Origin: Streptomyces asiaticus
GTDB taxonomy: Bacteria > Actinomycetota > Actinomycetes > Streptomycetales > Streptomycetaceae
Direction: 5' to 3'
NCBI RefSeq assembly: GCF_018138715.1
Contig: NZ_JAGSHX010000006.1
Coordinates: forward strand, 9,610,001 to 9,674,000
DNA length: 64,000 bases
Notes under the pieces: generated by a model
What the model was told of the DNA's origin: nothing
The model's database searches: none
The model's input: the letters and a program-made list of their open reading frames with translations, nothing else
Translations under genes and position numbers: made by a program
Shown: positions 40,474 through 48,800 of the stretch, piece by piece
Layout of the letters: every line of letters starts with the position of its first letter
How positions within the stretch are numbered: position 1 is the first letter of the stretch

Positions 40474-42687
40474 GTGCCCGCTGAGGACGAGTTGTTCAGC
40501 GCCGTCGACGCGCTGCTGGAGCAGGTCGCCCAGGACGATCTGCCGGCACCGGCCGAGCGCAAGAGGCTGCGTGAGGCCGCGGGGCTGAGCCAGGCCGAGG
40601 TCGCCAGGGCGCTGGACATCCGCCGGGAAGCGGTGGGCAATTGGGAATCCGGCAGGACCGAGCCGCGACAGCCGAAGCGCGCCGCCTACGTCCGGCTCCT
40701 GAAGGGCCTGGCCGCCCGCTTCCCCGCCCCGGCCGCGGATGAGCCGGGCCTCCCCGACCCGGCCGCCGAGGCGCCGGATCTCCATGCCCCGGCCGTGGAA
40801 GCGCCGCGTCTCCCCAGTCCGGCCGTGGAGGCACCGGTCCATGGCCCGGCCGTGGAGGAGCCGGGACTCCCCGCTCCCGCCCCGGCCCCGCGGCGGGTCC
40901 GCCCGCCCCGGCCGTCCACTTCGCGGCGCCCGGACGCGCGGCGACCCGCGACAGCGCCAACCACGGCGAGCGCCAAGACCACCGCCGCCACCCCCGCCGT
41001 GGACCCACGCTTCGCCAACGGCCCGCTGGCGGTCGTGGACTGCGCGGAGGGCCGGCTCGCGGCGTACTGCCCCGGGGGTCTGATCCTGGACACCCCGGCC
41101 AAGTCCCTTCCCGCCCTCGTGGACTGGACCCTGGCCGAGGCGCGGCTGGGCGCCCCACGGCTGAACCGCAACGGCAGGGACGCCGACCCGGTGCTGGTGC
41201 TCACCGACGCGGCCGCGGTGCGCTTCGGCCTGCCGGCCCGGCTGACCGACGAGGAGCGGCGGGCCGGTCGGCTGTCCGAGGGCCACAAGGTCCTCAAGCA
41301 ACTGGAGAAGGCCGACTGGCGGCTCACCCGGCGTGGACTCGGCCCATGGGCGCGAATCTACCGCCCCGCCGAGGGCTCACGGCGCGCCTGCGTCCAGCTG
41401 TGCGTCCTGGGCTGGGACGCCCGCGATGCCCGCTCCTGGGGCGCGGCCGCGCAGTTGCCGCCCGCCGAGCTGGCGCAGCTGCTCGGCACGTACGCCGACC
41501 GCGTCATGACCCCGTGCGGCTCCACCGCCGTCACCGGCCTGGAGCTGATGACCGCTCTGCACCCGCCCACCCGCGCCGGTGAGCCGGACAGCGGTGGACG
41601 ACGGCACAGCGAGCACAACCCCGGCTCGCTGGGCACCCAGCCGGTGCGGTGCGCCCCGCCCGAAGCCCCGGACGGCCACCCGCTCCTGGCCCACCTGCCG
41701 CGCTTCCACCAGCGCACCCCCGAAGAGGTCCTGGTGGAGGAGGCGTACGACTGGGCACGGCCGCTCACCGACGAGGAGTGCGCCAAGCGCTATGTGGTGG
41801 GCATCGACGTCAACATGGCCTTCGCCGCGGCCGCCAACGGCACCGCCTTCGGCCTCGGCGCACCCGTGCACGCCGAGCGACCGCCGTTCGACCCGAAGAT
41901 CCCCGGCTCATGGCTGGTGGACCTCTCCCACGTCGAACTCGATCCGCGCCTGCCGAGCCCCTTCACCCCGACCGGGGAGCGGCCGTCGGGACCCGCCTGG
42001 TACGCCACGCCGACCGTCGCCTACGCCGTCGAACTCGGCTACGGTGTCGCCCCCGTCGAGGCGTACCTCCGCCCGGACAACGGCCGCTATCTGGACGCCT
42101 GGTACACCCGGCTGCGGGACGCCTATATCGCCACGATGGCGGACCTGGGGGTCACCGCCGGGATGGAGCCGGGGGAGTTCCTGACCGCGATGGACGGCCA
42201 CCGGCAGGCCGACCCGCGGATGGCGATCGTCCTCTCCGCGATCAAGGCGACCGTCAAGGGCGGCATCGGCAAGCTGCGCGAACGCCCCCGTGGCGGTGGC
42301 TGGCGCCCGGGCCAGCCCTGGCCGGCGCTCCAGCGCCCGACGTGGCGGCCCGACATCCGCGCGGCGGTCATCTCCAAGGCGCGGATCAATATGCACCGCA
42401 AGATGCTCAAGACGGCGGCGGCCACCGGCCAGTACCCGGTGGCGGTTCTCTCCGACTGCGCCGTCTACCCCTCCGACGGGCCCAGCCCGCTGGACTTCCT
42501 GCCCCACCGGGACGGCAAACCGCTGCCGGGCGGTTTCCGGATCGGGGTGAGTCCGGGGATGGTCAAGCACGAGGGCACCCAGACGACCCTGTGGGCCGAG
42601 GGCGTGCGCGAGGAGCACGGCGATGACCTCAATCTCGCCCGGTACATCAAGGACGGCCACGTCGCCGCCCCGGACAACGGAGAGTAG
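40474..42687 (+). CDS. tap: Telomere-associated protein Tap
   Basis: The 737-residue protein (Tap of model species is about 740) has an XRE-type helix-turn-helix (RLREAAGLSQAEVARALDIR, residues ~30-75), a Pro/Ala-rich linker with repeated Pro-Ala-Val-Glu-Ala-Pro, and a large C-terminal region with VGIDVNMAFAAAANGTAFGL and VLSDCAVYPSDGPSPLDFLP. Tap binds the single-stranded 3' overhang of the telomere and recruits the terminal protein for end patching. GTG 40474 with GGAGG upstream was preferred to the longer frame. tpg follows after 8 bp, the standard tap-tpg order. Confidence 0.93.
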   Translation: MPAEDELFSAVDALLEQVAQDDLPAPAERKRLREAAGLSQAEVARALDIRREAVGNWESGRTEPRQPKRAAYVRLLKGLAARFPAPAADEPGLPDPAAEAPDLHAPAVEAPRLPSPAVEAPVHGPAVEEPGLPAPAPAPRRVRPPRPSTSRRPDARRPATAPTTASAKTTAATPAVDPRFANGPLAVVDCAEGRLAAYCPGGLILDTPAKSLPALVDWTLAEARLGAPRLNRNGRDADPVLVLTDAAAVRFGLPARLTDEERRAGRLSEGHKVLKQLEKADWRLTRRGLGPWARIYRPAEGSRRACVQLCVLGWDARDARSWGAAAQLPPAELAQLLGTYADRVMTPCGSTAVTGLELMTALHPPTRAGEPDSGGRRHSEHNPGSLGTQPVRCAPPEAPDGHPLLAHLPRFHQRTPEEVLVEEAYDWARPLTDEECAKRYVVGIDVNMAFAAAANGTAFGLGAPVHAERPPFDPKIPGSWLVDLSHVELDPRLPSPFTPTGERPSGPAWYATPTVAYAVELGYGVAPVEAYLRPDNGRYLDAWYTRLRDAYIATMADLGVTAGMEPGEFLTAMDGHRQADPRMAIVLSAIKATVKGGIGKLRERPRGGGWRPGQPWPALQRPTWRPDIRAAVISKARINMHRKMLKTAAATGQYPVAVLSDCAVYPSDGPSPLDFLPHRDGKPLPGGFRIGVSPGMVKHEGTQTTLWAEGVREEHGDDLNLARYIKDGHVAAPDNGE

Positions 42688-42695
42688 GGGCGACG

Positions 42696-43250
42696 ATGGG
42701 CATGCTCGCTGAGAGCCTGGACAAGGCGGTGGAGGGCTCCTTCACGCGTCCCGTCCCCAAGTCGGCCGGTGCGCAGATGCGGTATCTGGTCCGACAGCTC
42801 AAGGGCACCCGGGCGGTGGCCGATCTGCTCGGCATCTCCCAGCGCACCGTCGAGCGGTACGTCAAGGACCAGCTCAAGCGGCCCCGTAAGCCCCTCGCCA
42901 CCCGGATGGAACGCGAGGTGAGGAAGCGGTGGCAGCCGCAGGTGCGCGCCAGGGCCAAGAAGCAGGCCGCCACCACCGGCGGCATCGTCCTCGACACCCG
43001 CGCCCGCTTCGGCTTCACCGCCGCCCCCGGCACCACCGATGACGCCCGGCTGCGCCACATCACCCAGGCGCTGCCGCCGCAGTACGCCGCGCGCCTCTTC
43101 GACGCCCAGGAGGAGGGCGCCGCCGAACAGCGACTCCGCGACATCGCCGCCGAGGGCCTCCAGGAGATCTACTTCAAGGACCGCGGCCGCCGGGCCCAGG
43201 GCCTGCTGGTGGAGTTCACCGACATCGACTACATCGAGATCGACCTGTAA
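42696..43250 (+). CDS. tpg: Telomere terminal protein Tpg
   Basis: The 184-residue protein has an N-terminal conserved block (FTRPVPKSAGAQMRYLVRQL), an HTH-like helix LLGISQRTVERYVKD, a basic stretch, TRARFGFTAAPGTTDDAR and the C-terminal GLQEIYFKDRGRRAQG, LVEFTDIDYIEIDL. Tpg is covalently bound to the 5' telomere ends and primes end replication. With this start, residue 114 is a threonine in PGTTDD, matching the position reported as the nucleotide-linked residue in S. coelicolor Tpg. Length equals the classical type. Confidence 0.94.
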   Translation: MGMLAESLDKAVEGSFTRPVPKSAGAQMRYLVRQLKGTRAVADLLGISQRTVERYVKDQLKRPRKPLATRMEREVRKRWQPQVRARAKKQAATTGGIVLDTRARFGFTAAPGTTDDARLRHITQALPPQYAARLFDAQEEGAAEQRLRDIAAEGLQEIYFKDRGRRAQGLLVEFTDIDYIEIDL

Positions 43251-43318
43251 GCGGCGGCCACAGGCGAAGCCCTGACCTTCGTCGGAGTTCTGTCGGTGCT
43301 CCCGGCTACATTCGCCAT

Positions 43319-43972
43319 GTGACTGAGCCTTCCTACCTCGCCGCCGTCCGGGAGTCCTACGACACCGTCGCCACCGCCTACGTCGAACGCGTCAAAAACC
43401 CCGCCGAATTGGATCCGCTGTCGCGCGGGATGCTGGCCGCGTTCGTCGAGCTCGTACGGACGGCTCGGCGTGGCCCGGTGGCGGACCTGGGGTGTGGGCC
43501 CGGCAAGGTGACGGCACACCTGGCCGGGCTGGGGGTGTCGGCGTTCGGCATCGACGTGTCGCCGAAGATGGTCGAGCTGGCCCGAAAGGCTCATCCGGAC
43601 CTGCGGTTCACCGTGGGGTCGATGACCGCGCTCGAGATCGGGAACGATGAGCTCGGTGGCATCCTGGCCTTTTACTCCACCCACCACACCCCACCGGAGC
43701 TGCTGCCCGTGGTGTACGCCGAGTTCCATCGCACCCTGGCGCCCGGCGGACACCTCTTGCTGGTCGGCTATGTGGGGGACGACGAGTTGCTGCGTCCGAC
43801 GCGGGCGTATGGCGGTCATCCCGTGTCGTACGCATCCCATCTGCTGCCACCGGATCGGCTCGCCGAACTCCTGGACCGGGCCGGGCTCGCCGTCACCGCA
43901 CGGCTGGTGCAAGCACCCGGCGAAGGCGTGAAGCGGACGGTGGCCAGCTTCATGGCCCGCAAGCCGGAATGA
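43319..43972 (+). CDS. Class I SAM-dependent methyltransferase
   Basis: The 217-residue protein has the SAM motif VADLGCGPGKVTAHLAGLGV, the acidic FGIDVSPKMVELARKAHP, a post-motif FTVGSMTALEIGNDELGGIL and a C-terminal EFHRTLAPGGHLLLVGYV. The substrate is unknown. The GTG start is 68 bp after tpg, so it may be co-transcribed with tap-tpg; this is uncertain because the spacing is large. The last residues before the stop keep the usual hydrophobic cap. Confidence 0.85.
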   Translation: MTEPSYLAAVRESYDTVATAYVERVKNPAELDPLSRGMLAAFVELVRTARRGPVADLGCGPGKVTAHLAGLGVSAFGIDVSPKMVELARKAHPDLRFTVGSMTALEIGNDELGGILAFYSTHHTPPELLPVVYAEFHRTLAPGGHLLLVGYVGDDELLRPTRAYGGHPVSYASHLLPPDRLAELLDRAGLAVTARLVQAPGEGVKRTVASFMARKPE

Positions 43973-44081
43973 CGCCCCCCGGGGTTGCCCGGCCGGATCG
44001 AAGGCGTCTCGGCAAACGGTGATCCGGCCTTGCGTGATGGTGAACGTCCCCCGGACCCGGAGGAGCCCCAAGGCGCGGGTG

Positions 44082-44745
44082 TCAGCGGCGCCCCAGCACC
44101 TCGGCCACGCGAATGAACCCGTCCGTGCCATGGCCCAGCGCGATGGCGCGGCGGGTCATGCCCTCGGCCGCGCGCGTCACCCCCGCGTCGATGCCGTGCC
44201 CCTCGGAGGTGTGGACGATATGGGCCATGGTCGATACGCCCGAGGTCATCGGGTTGCCCTCACCGGAGAAGGTGCCGCGGTCCAGCTCCTCCGCGGTCTC
44301 TTCGAAGAGCGGCGGAAGGATCGCGCCGATGCCCTTGGCGAAGGGCGCCAACTCCCGGGCGCTGATCCCCTCCACCCGTGCCACCGCCAGGGCGTGCGCA
44401 TAGCCCGCCATCGCCGTCCAGAAGATGTCGAGCAGCGCGATGTCGTACGCCGCCGCCCGGCCGATCTCCTCGCCGAGGTGGGTATGGGTACCGGCCAGTG
44501 CCTCCAGTACGGGCCGGTGCTCCTGGTAGAGCTCCGCCGGGCCGCTGTGGATGAACACCGAGGCAGACGTTCCCATGGTGGTGGTCGGCGTCATGACCCT
44601 CGTAGTTCACCACACACCACGGTCAACGCGCTTGCGGCGACCGCCTCTTCCGCCGAGGACGCGCCAACCGCGCCCCGCTCGATCAGCTCCCGGTCCCTGC
44701 CCGGCGTCCGGTTCCAGACCGTGATCCGCAGCCCGGCGTCCGGAA
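44082..44745 (-). pseudogene. Imine reductase-like (IRED) gene, 5' and internal deletions
   Basis: The N-terminal Rossmann part survives as AGLRITVWNRTPGRDRELIE and SSAEEAVAASALTVVC but lacks the first ~12 residues with the glycine loop. After a stop at 44591 the C-terminal helical domain resumes from GTSASVFIHSGPAELYQEHR through GEEIGRAAAYDIALLDIFWT to the normal end. The middle ~45 residues are missing. The family acts on imines or as NAD(P)-dependent 6-phosphogluconate-type reductases. The deleted 5' end abuts the equally decapitated HxlR gene. Confidence 0.8.
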
Positions 44746-44761
44746 ACGCGTCGGGCGTCGG

Positions 44762-44977
44762 CGGTTGCCAGGACTCAGCGAGAAGGTTCTGAGTCAGGCG
44801 CTCCGTGAGATGGAGACGGACGGGCTGGTGCACCGGGAAGTCCACGATGTGCTGCCACTGAAGACCGTGTACTCCCTCACCCCGTTCGGCCGCGACCTTT
44901 CCCAGGCGTTGGCCCTCCTGTCCGATTGGGGACGTCGTCGCCTGGAGAAGCTGGCCGAGGCCCAGTCGGCACCCTGA
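44762..44977 (+). pseudogene. HxlR-family regulator lacking its N-terminus
   Basis: The frame reads LPGLSEKVLSQALREMETDG, LVHREVHDVLPLKTVYSLTP and ends as a full HxlR protein does. The first ~45 residues, including the first helices of the winged helix, are absent. A start at 44765 would leave 70 residues without a complete DNA-binding fold. It is divergent from the IRED remnant and was probably its regulator. Confidence 0.78.
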
Positions 44978-45060
44978 CGCGACGCCACCTCCGTGTCATC
45001 CGATCCGGCGGCCCTCCGGCCGCCCACCACCAGATTCGCCCGGCCGCGCGTCGGTGCCAA

Positions 45061-45082
45061 GTACCCAAAAATAAGTGGGTAC
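45061..45082. promoter_or_regulatory. Orphan dyad GTACCCA-N8-TGGGTAC
   Basis: Perfect 7-bp arms flank an AT-rich 8-bp spacer, AAAATAAG. It lies between the convergent HxlR remnant and TetR gene, not in front of any present gene, so it may be a stranded operator or an AT-rich terminator stem. Confidence 0.45.
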
Positions 45083-45131
45083 GGCGGATGACACGGGACC
45101 GGTATGCGAAGGTCCCGATGACCCCGAGCGG

Positions 45132-45713
45132 TCAGGTCGTCTTCTGCGTGGACAGGACGGCGGCCTGTACCTCACCGAGGGCCTGTCGGGCGACAGCGCT
45201 GAACTCATCGGTGTTGTCGAAGTCGCTCCAGCGCTCGTAGGCGATCTTCAAGGCGAGTGTTCCCAGCTCCGCGGTCACTCGGGCCATGAGGGCGGGTGCA
45301 CCACGGTGCGCCAGGGCCCGGGTGATCGAAGCGGTGAGGTTCATGCTCTTCAGGGCCTCGCGCTCCTGAAGGTCGGGATGGGCGTCGATCACCGCTCGCC
45401 TGCGGACGGCGAATGCGCGGTGGGCGGGCGTGAAGACGTTCCGCCCGAGCGCGTCGAAGCCGCACCCCACCGCTTCGAGCGGGTCGGCCCCGGAGTGCGC
45501 GGTCGCGATCGCGGTGGTGAGGTGCTCGGTCAGTGGGTCCTCGCCGAAAAGCACCTCCCGCTTGTCCTGGAAGTGCCGGAAGAAGGTGCTCTTCGTGAGC
45601 CCTGCGCGTTTTGCGATGTCGAGCACGGTCGTGTTCTCGTAACCGCGCTCCGTGAACAGTTCGAGGGCGGCTTCAGCGAGCCGTCGCGATGCGTTGGGTT
45701 CCCAGCGAGCCAT
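45132..45713 (-). CDS. TetR-family repressor of the adjacent quinone reductase
   Basis: The 193-residue regulator has the HTH ALELFTERGYENTTVLDIAK, RAGLTKSTFFRHFQDKREVL, and a helical C-terminus with AIATAHSGADPLEAVGCGFD. The inner ATG is used; a GTG two codons upstream is possible. It diverges from a zinc-independent MDR oxidoreductase, and the 80-bp spacer is filled by a 44-bp inverted repeat, so repression of both genes is predicted. Confidence 0.87.
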   Translation of the reverse strand: MARWEPNASRRLAEAALELFTERGYENTTVLDIAKRAGLTKSTFFRHFQDKREVLFGEDPLTEHLTTAIATAHSGADPLEAVGCGFDALGRNVFTPAHRAFAVRRRAVIDAHPDLQEREALKSMNLTASITRALAHRGAPALMARVTAELGTLALKIAYERWSDFDNTDEFSAVARQALGEVQAAVLSTQKTT

Positions 45714-45726
45714 GAACACAGCTTAC

Positions 45727-45770
45727 GGGACTTGGTCTCGTCATAGGGTAAAGTGATAAGACCAAGTCCC
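45727..45770. promoter_or_regulatory. 12-bp-arm inverted repeat, paired TetR operator
   Basis: GGGACTTGGTCT (45727-45738) and its exact reverse complement (45759-45770) are 20 bp apart. Each arm itself has partial dyad symmetry, GAC-N3-GTC, so each may bind a dimer. The two centres are 32 bp apart, about three helical turns. Confidence 0.85.
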
Positions 45771-45793
45771 ATCACTGGCCGTGGAGGCATGCT

Positions 45794-46717
45794 ATGAGCC
45801 GAGCCGTCATGCACGAGACGTTCGGAGGACCCGAAGTACTGGAGCTGCGCGAGGTCCCTGAGCCGCACGCGGGAGCGGGGGAGGTCCGCGTGCGCGTGAG
45901 TGCCGTCGGCCTCAACCCCATGGACTGGATCCTCACCTCGATGCCGGAAGTGGCGAAACAGTTCGGCATCACTCTTCCGTCCGGCTTCGGCACCGACTTC
46001 GCCGGCACCGTGGACGAGGTCGGTCAAGGGGTCTCCGACTTCACCGTGGGCGACCGTGTCCACGGATCCGCAACGGGCCGGGCCGCCGCCGACTTCGTGG
46101 TGGTCGACCCCTCCGGAGCGGATACGCTCCGTCGCACTCCGGCGGAGATCGGCGACCAGGTCGCCTGCACGCTCGCGGTGGCGGGAATGACCGCCTCGGC
46201 GGCGCTCGCGGCGGCCGACGTCAAGGCCGGCGACACCGTGTTGGTCGGGGGCGCCGCCGGCGGTGTCGGCGTGTTCGCCGTCCAGCTCGCCAAGCTCGCC
46301 GGTGCCCGGGTGATCGGAACCGCCTCCGAAGGCACCTTCGGCTTCCTGCGGCAGTTCGGTGCCGAACCTGTCGCCTACGGTCCCGGCCTGGAGGCCCGAG
46401 TGCGCGAGGTGGCCCCCGACGGCGTCAGCGCGGCGACCGACCTGTTCGGCACGGAGACGGCCGAGGCGGCGCTCGCGCTCGGCGTCCCGGCGGAGAGGAT
46501 CTCCACGGTCGCCGCCGGACCCAACCCGCCCGGAGGTGTGCGCCCGACCGGCGGCATGAACGCGCGCCCCGAGGACCTGAAGCGGATCACCGACGCCATA
46601 GTCGCCGGTGACATCACCGTGCCGATCGCCGCGACCTTCCCCGTCGAGCAGATCCGCGAGGCCGTGCGACTGCAAGCCGGACGCCACGTCCACGGAAAGA
46701 TCGTGGTCAACCTCTGA
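45794..46717 (+). CDS. NADP-dependent quinone oxidoreductase-like MDR protein
   Basis: The 307-residue medium-chain dehydrogenase/reductase starts SRAVMHETFGGPEVLELREV and has GTDFAGTVDEVGQGVSDF, the nucleotide loop VLVGGAAGGVGVFAVQLAKL and the C-terminal LQAGRHVHGKIVVNL. Zinc ligands of true alcohol dehydrogenases are absent. Relatives reduce quinones or enones with NADPH. It is paired with a TetR repressor, a common arrangement for electrophile or antibiotic response. Confidence 0.88.
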   Translation: MSRAVMHETFGGPEVLELREVPEPHAGAGEVRVRVSAVGLNPMDWILTSMPEVAKQFGITLPSGFGTDFAGTVDEVGQGVSDFTVGDRVHGSATGRAAADFVVVDPSGADTLRRTPAEIGDQVACTLAVAGMTASAALAAADVKAGDTVLVGGAAGGVGVFAVQLAKLAGARVIGTASEGTFGFLRQFGAEPVAYGPGLEARVREVAPDGVSAATDLFGTETAEAALALGVPAERISTVAAGPNPPGGVRPTGGMNARPEDLKRITDAIVAGDITVPIAATFPVEQIREAVRLQAGRHVHGKIVVNL

Positions 46718-46829
46718 GCCCGTCATTCATTGCGGCCCGGTGCGCTCGCGGCCACGTACGTTCGCCACCGGTGGACTTCGGCTTTCCGGTGTTCGCGGCG
46801 CCCGCGGCCCGTATCTCAGCAGTCCAGCA

Positions 46830-46852
46830 GATGTTCTTGTGAACAGAACATC
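46830..46852. promoter_or_regulatory. 8-bp-arm dyad before the SDR relic
   Basis: GATGTTCT-N7-AGAACATC is perfect, and a second dyad, TGTTC-TTGT-GAACA, is nested in it. It lies about 100 bp before the decayed SDR, a good position for a repressor site. The 235 bp between 46718 and 46952 hold nothing else. Confidence 0.55.
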
Positions 46853-46952
46853 TATCCCTCATTCTGTCGAGACTGCGAACACACCGACAGCAGGGCCCCC
46901 CTGCTGCGTGCGCAACCCCCTGTCCATGGACAGAAAGTGAGATCGTCATGAG

Positions 46953-47512
46953 TAGCCGGCATCGCCAGTAGCGTCAGCACCTCGCTGCACGGCAGCACCG
47001 CCCTGGTGACCGGTGCCACCTCGGGCATCGGCCGTGCCGTGGCCCAGCGTCTGGCCGAACGGGGCGCGCGGGTCGTCCTGCATGGGAGGGACCCCGCGCC
47101 CGCGGCGAGTCCTTGGTGAAGGAGATCGCGGAGGCGGGCGGATCCGCCCGGTTCATCGCCGCGGACCTGACCGATGCCGGGGACACGCTGCGGCCGGCCG
47201 CGGCCGATCGGCGCCGTCTACGGGGCCTCCAAGGCCGGTGTCGAGATCCTCACCCGTTACTGGGCCACCGAGTTCGGTGGCAGCGGGGTACGGGTCAACA
47301 CCGTCTCACCCGGGCCGGTGAAGACCGAAGGCACCTCCGCCATGTTCGGAGCGCAGGTGGCCGTGCTGGACCAGGTCAACGCCCGGGGCCGGGCGGGTGA
47401 ACCGCACGAGATCGCCGAGATCGTGGCCTTCCTCGCCAGTCCCGCGAGCAGCTACATCAACGGCGCGATCCTCTTCGCCGACGGCGGCGAGCTCAGCACG
47501 CTGCCGGACTGA
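46953..47512 (+). pseudogene. Short-chain dehydrogenase with frameshift and internal deletion
   Basis: The Rossmann start is plain ([35 protein letters not shown]). The frame then changes near 47105 to [20 protein letters not shown]. About 95 residues including NNAG and the catalytic serine are lost, and another frame shift leads to AVYGASKAGVEILTRYWATE (YxxxK intact) and a normal C-terminus ILFADGGELSTLPD. The likely start ATG at 46948 is also out of frame. A functional enzyme is impossible. Confidence 0.85.
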
Positions 47513-47631
47513 GGGGCACCGACCCGTCGCCAACTGGGCTGGGGGCCACACCACACCGACATGCTGACCATGGTCGGAGAACCTCGCCTGCGGGAGCTGG
47601 CCTCCCCGCGCCCATAACCGCCCGGCGCGGG

Positions 47632-48375
47632 CTACCGGTTCGGCGGGATTCGGTAGACGGAGACGTGGGAGCGCGACTCGGCGGTGAATTCGCCGCCGGA
47701 CCAGTCCGCGTGTCTGCTCTCCAACTCGAATCCCGCCAGCTGGGCCATCAGATCGAGTTCGGCCGGCCAGATGTAGCGGTGCGGGCTGCGGGTCAGCCGG
47801 GCCTGCCGGGTGTCGTCGAACCGGAAGTGGTGTGAGACGACGTGCTGGCGCAGTACGTCGTAGGTGTCCAACCCGATGTAGCCGGGCTCGGCCTGACAGA
47901 CGGTGGCCGTCTGGCCCGGCGGGAGCTTGCGCAGCTCGGGCACCCAGAGCTCGATCACGAACCTGCCACCGGGCTTGAGGTGGCGGGCGGCGTTACGGAA
48001 GCACTCGACCTGCTCGGCCTGGGTGAGCAGGTTGGAGATGGTGTTGTAGACGAGGTAGACGAGCGTGAACTCCCCGGGGGCCACGGACGTCGCCATGTCG
48101 CCCACGATCACCGGGATCGTCGCTTCGTCGGCCCTGGTGCGCAGTTGCCGGACCATTGGACGCGACAGCTCGATACCGGTGACGGAGACCCCGCGTTCGG
48201 CGAGCGGGACGGCCACCCGGCCGGTGCCGATGGCGAACTCGAGTGCCGCTCCGCCGCCCGCGAGCTCGGCCAGGCGGTCCACGGTCGGCCCCAGGATCTC
48301 GGGCGCGAACATGCCCGTGCCGGGCGTGTCATAGCGCTGCGCGGCGTCGATGTCCCAGATCTCCTCCTGCTTCAT
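47632..48375 (-). CDS. Class I SAM-dependent methyltransferase
   Basis: The 247-residue protein begins MKQEEIWDIDAAQRYDTPGT and has the SAM loop ALEFAIGTGRVAVPLAERGV, VTGIELSRPMVRQLRTRADE, a GDMATSV acidic turn, and AARHLKPGGRFVIELWVPEL. The C-terminal half is beta-rich. Small-molecule methylation is likely; the substrate is unknown. Of two close ATGs, 48375 has AAGGG upstream at good spacing. Confidence 0.85.
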   Translation of the reverse strand: MKQEEIWDIDAAQRYDTPGTGMFAPEILGPTVDRLAELAGGGAALEFAIGTGRVAVPLAERGVSVTGIELSRPMVRQLRTRADEATIPVIVGDMATSVAPGEFTLVYLVYNTISNLLTQAEQVECFRNAARHLKPGGRFVIELWVPELRKLPPGQTATVCQAEPGYIGLDTYDVLRQHVVSHHFRFDDTRQARLTRSPHRYIWPAELDLMAQLAGFELESRHADWSGGEFTAESRSHVSVYRIPPNR

Positions 48376-48562
48376 GGCGTCACCCTTCACCGCTGGGGCA
48401 TGCGATGTCCACCGAATTTGCCCCTCGGGGCCCGGGCCCGGGTTCGCCCGTGCGGCCGGCCTCGCGCTTTACCTTCACACCATCCCCACACAACACCGTT
48501 GACGCACTGGGCTGCCGCGGGCACCCGGCTGGGGTCGCCTGCTGAGGAAGGGGCCCTTCGTC

Positions 48563-48769
48563 GTGATTGTTGTAGCGGTTGCAGTGCTGCCCATGCTGGT
48601 TTTGATGCTGCTGGTCATGGACCGTGTCGAGGACTGGCTGTCCGGGTCCTCCTCGGTCCCACGACACGCGGGTGAGCGGCGTCATCTGCGGTTGATCCCC
48701 GGCGGGGTGCGGGGATCGGGCTCCCGGGCGAAGGCCGCGTCGTCCGAGCGGCGGTCGAAGGCCGCCTGA
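48563..48769 (+). CDS. Small membrane protein with a single TM helix
   Basis: The 68-residue frame starts with GTG after GGAAGGGGCC and encodes one hydrophobic helix (VVAVAVLPMLVLMLLVMDRV), then a basic cytoplasmic tail with RRHLRLIPGGVRGSGSR. No family with known function is recognised; short Streptomyces proteins of this layout are common. It stands alone between divergent/convergent neighbours. Confidence 0.6.
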   Translation: MIVVAVAVLPMLVLMLLVMDRVEDWLSGSSSVPRHAGERRHLRLIPGGVRGSGSRAKAASSERRSKAA

Positions 48770-48800
48770 GGCCGGTGGCCGGGGGGCACACTGGCGGGCC

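Noticed and set aside
48380..48562. Possible riboswitch in the spacer before the small membrane protein
   Set aside because: No recognisable aptamer core; only GC-rich sequence.
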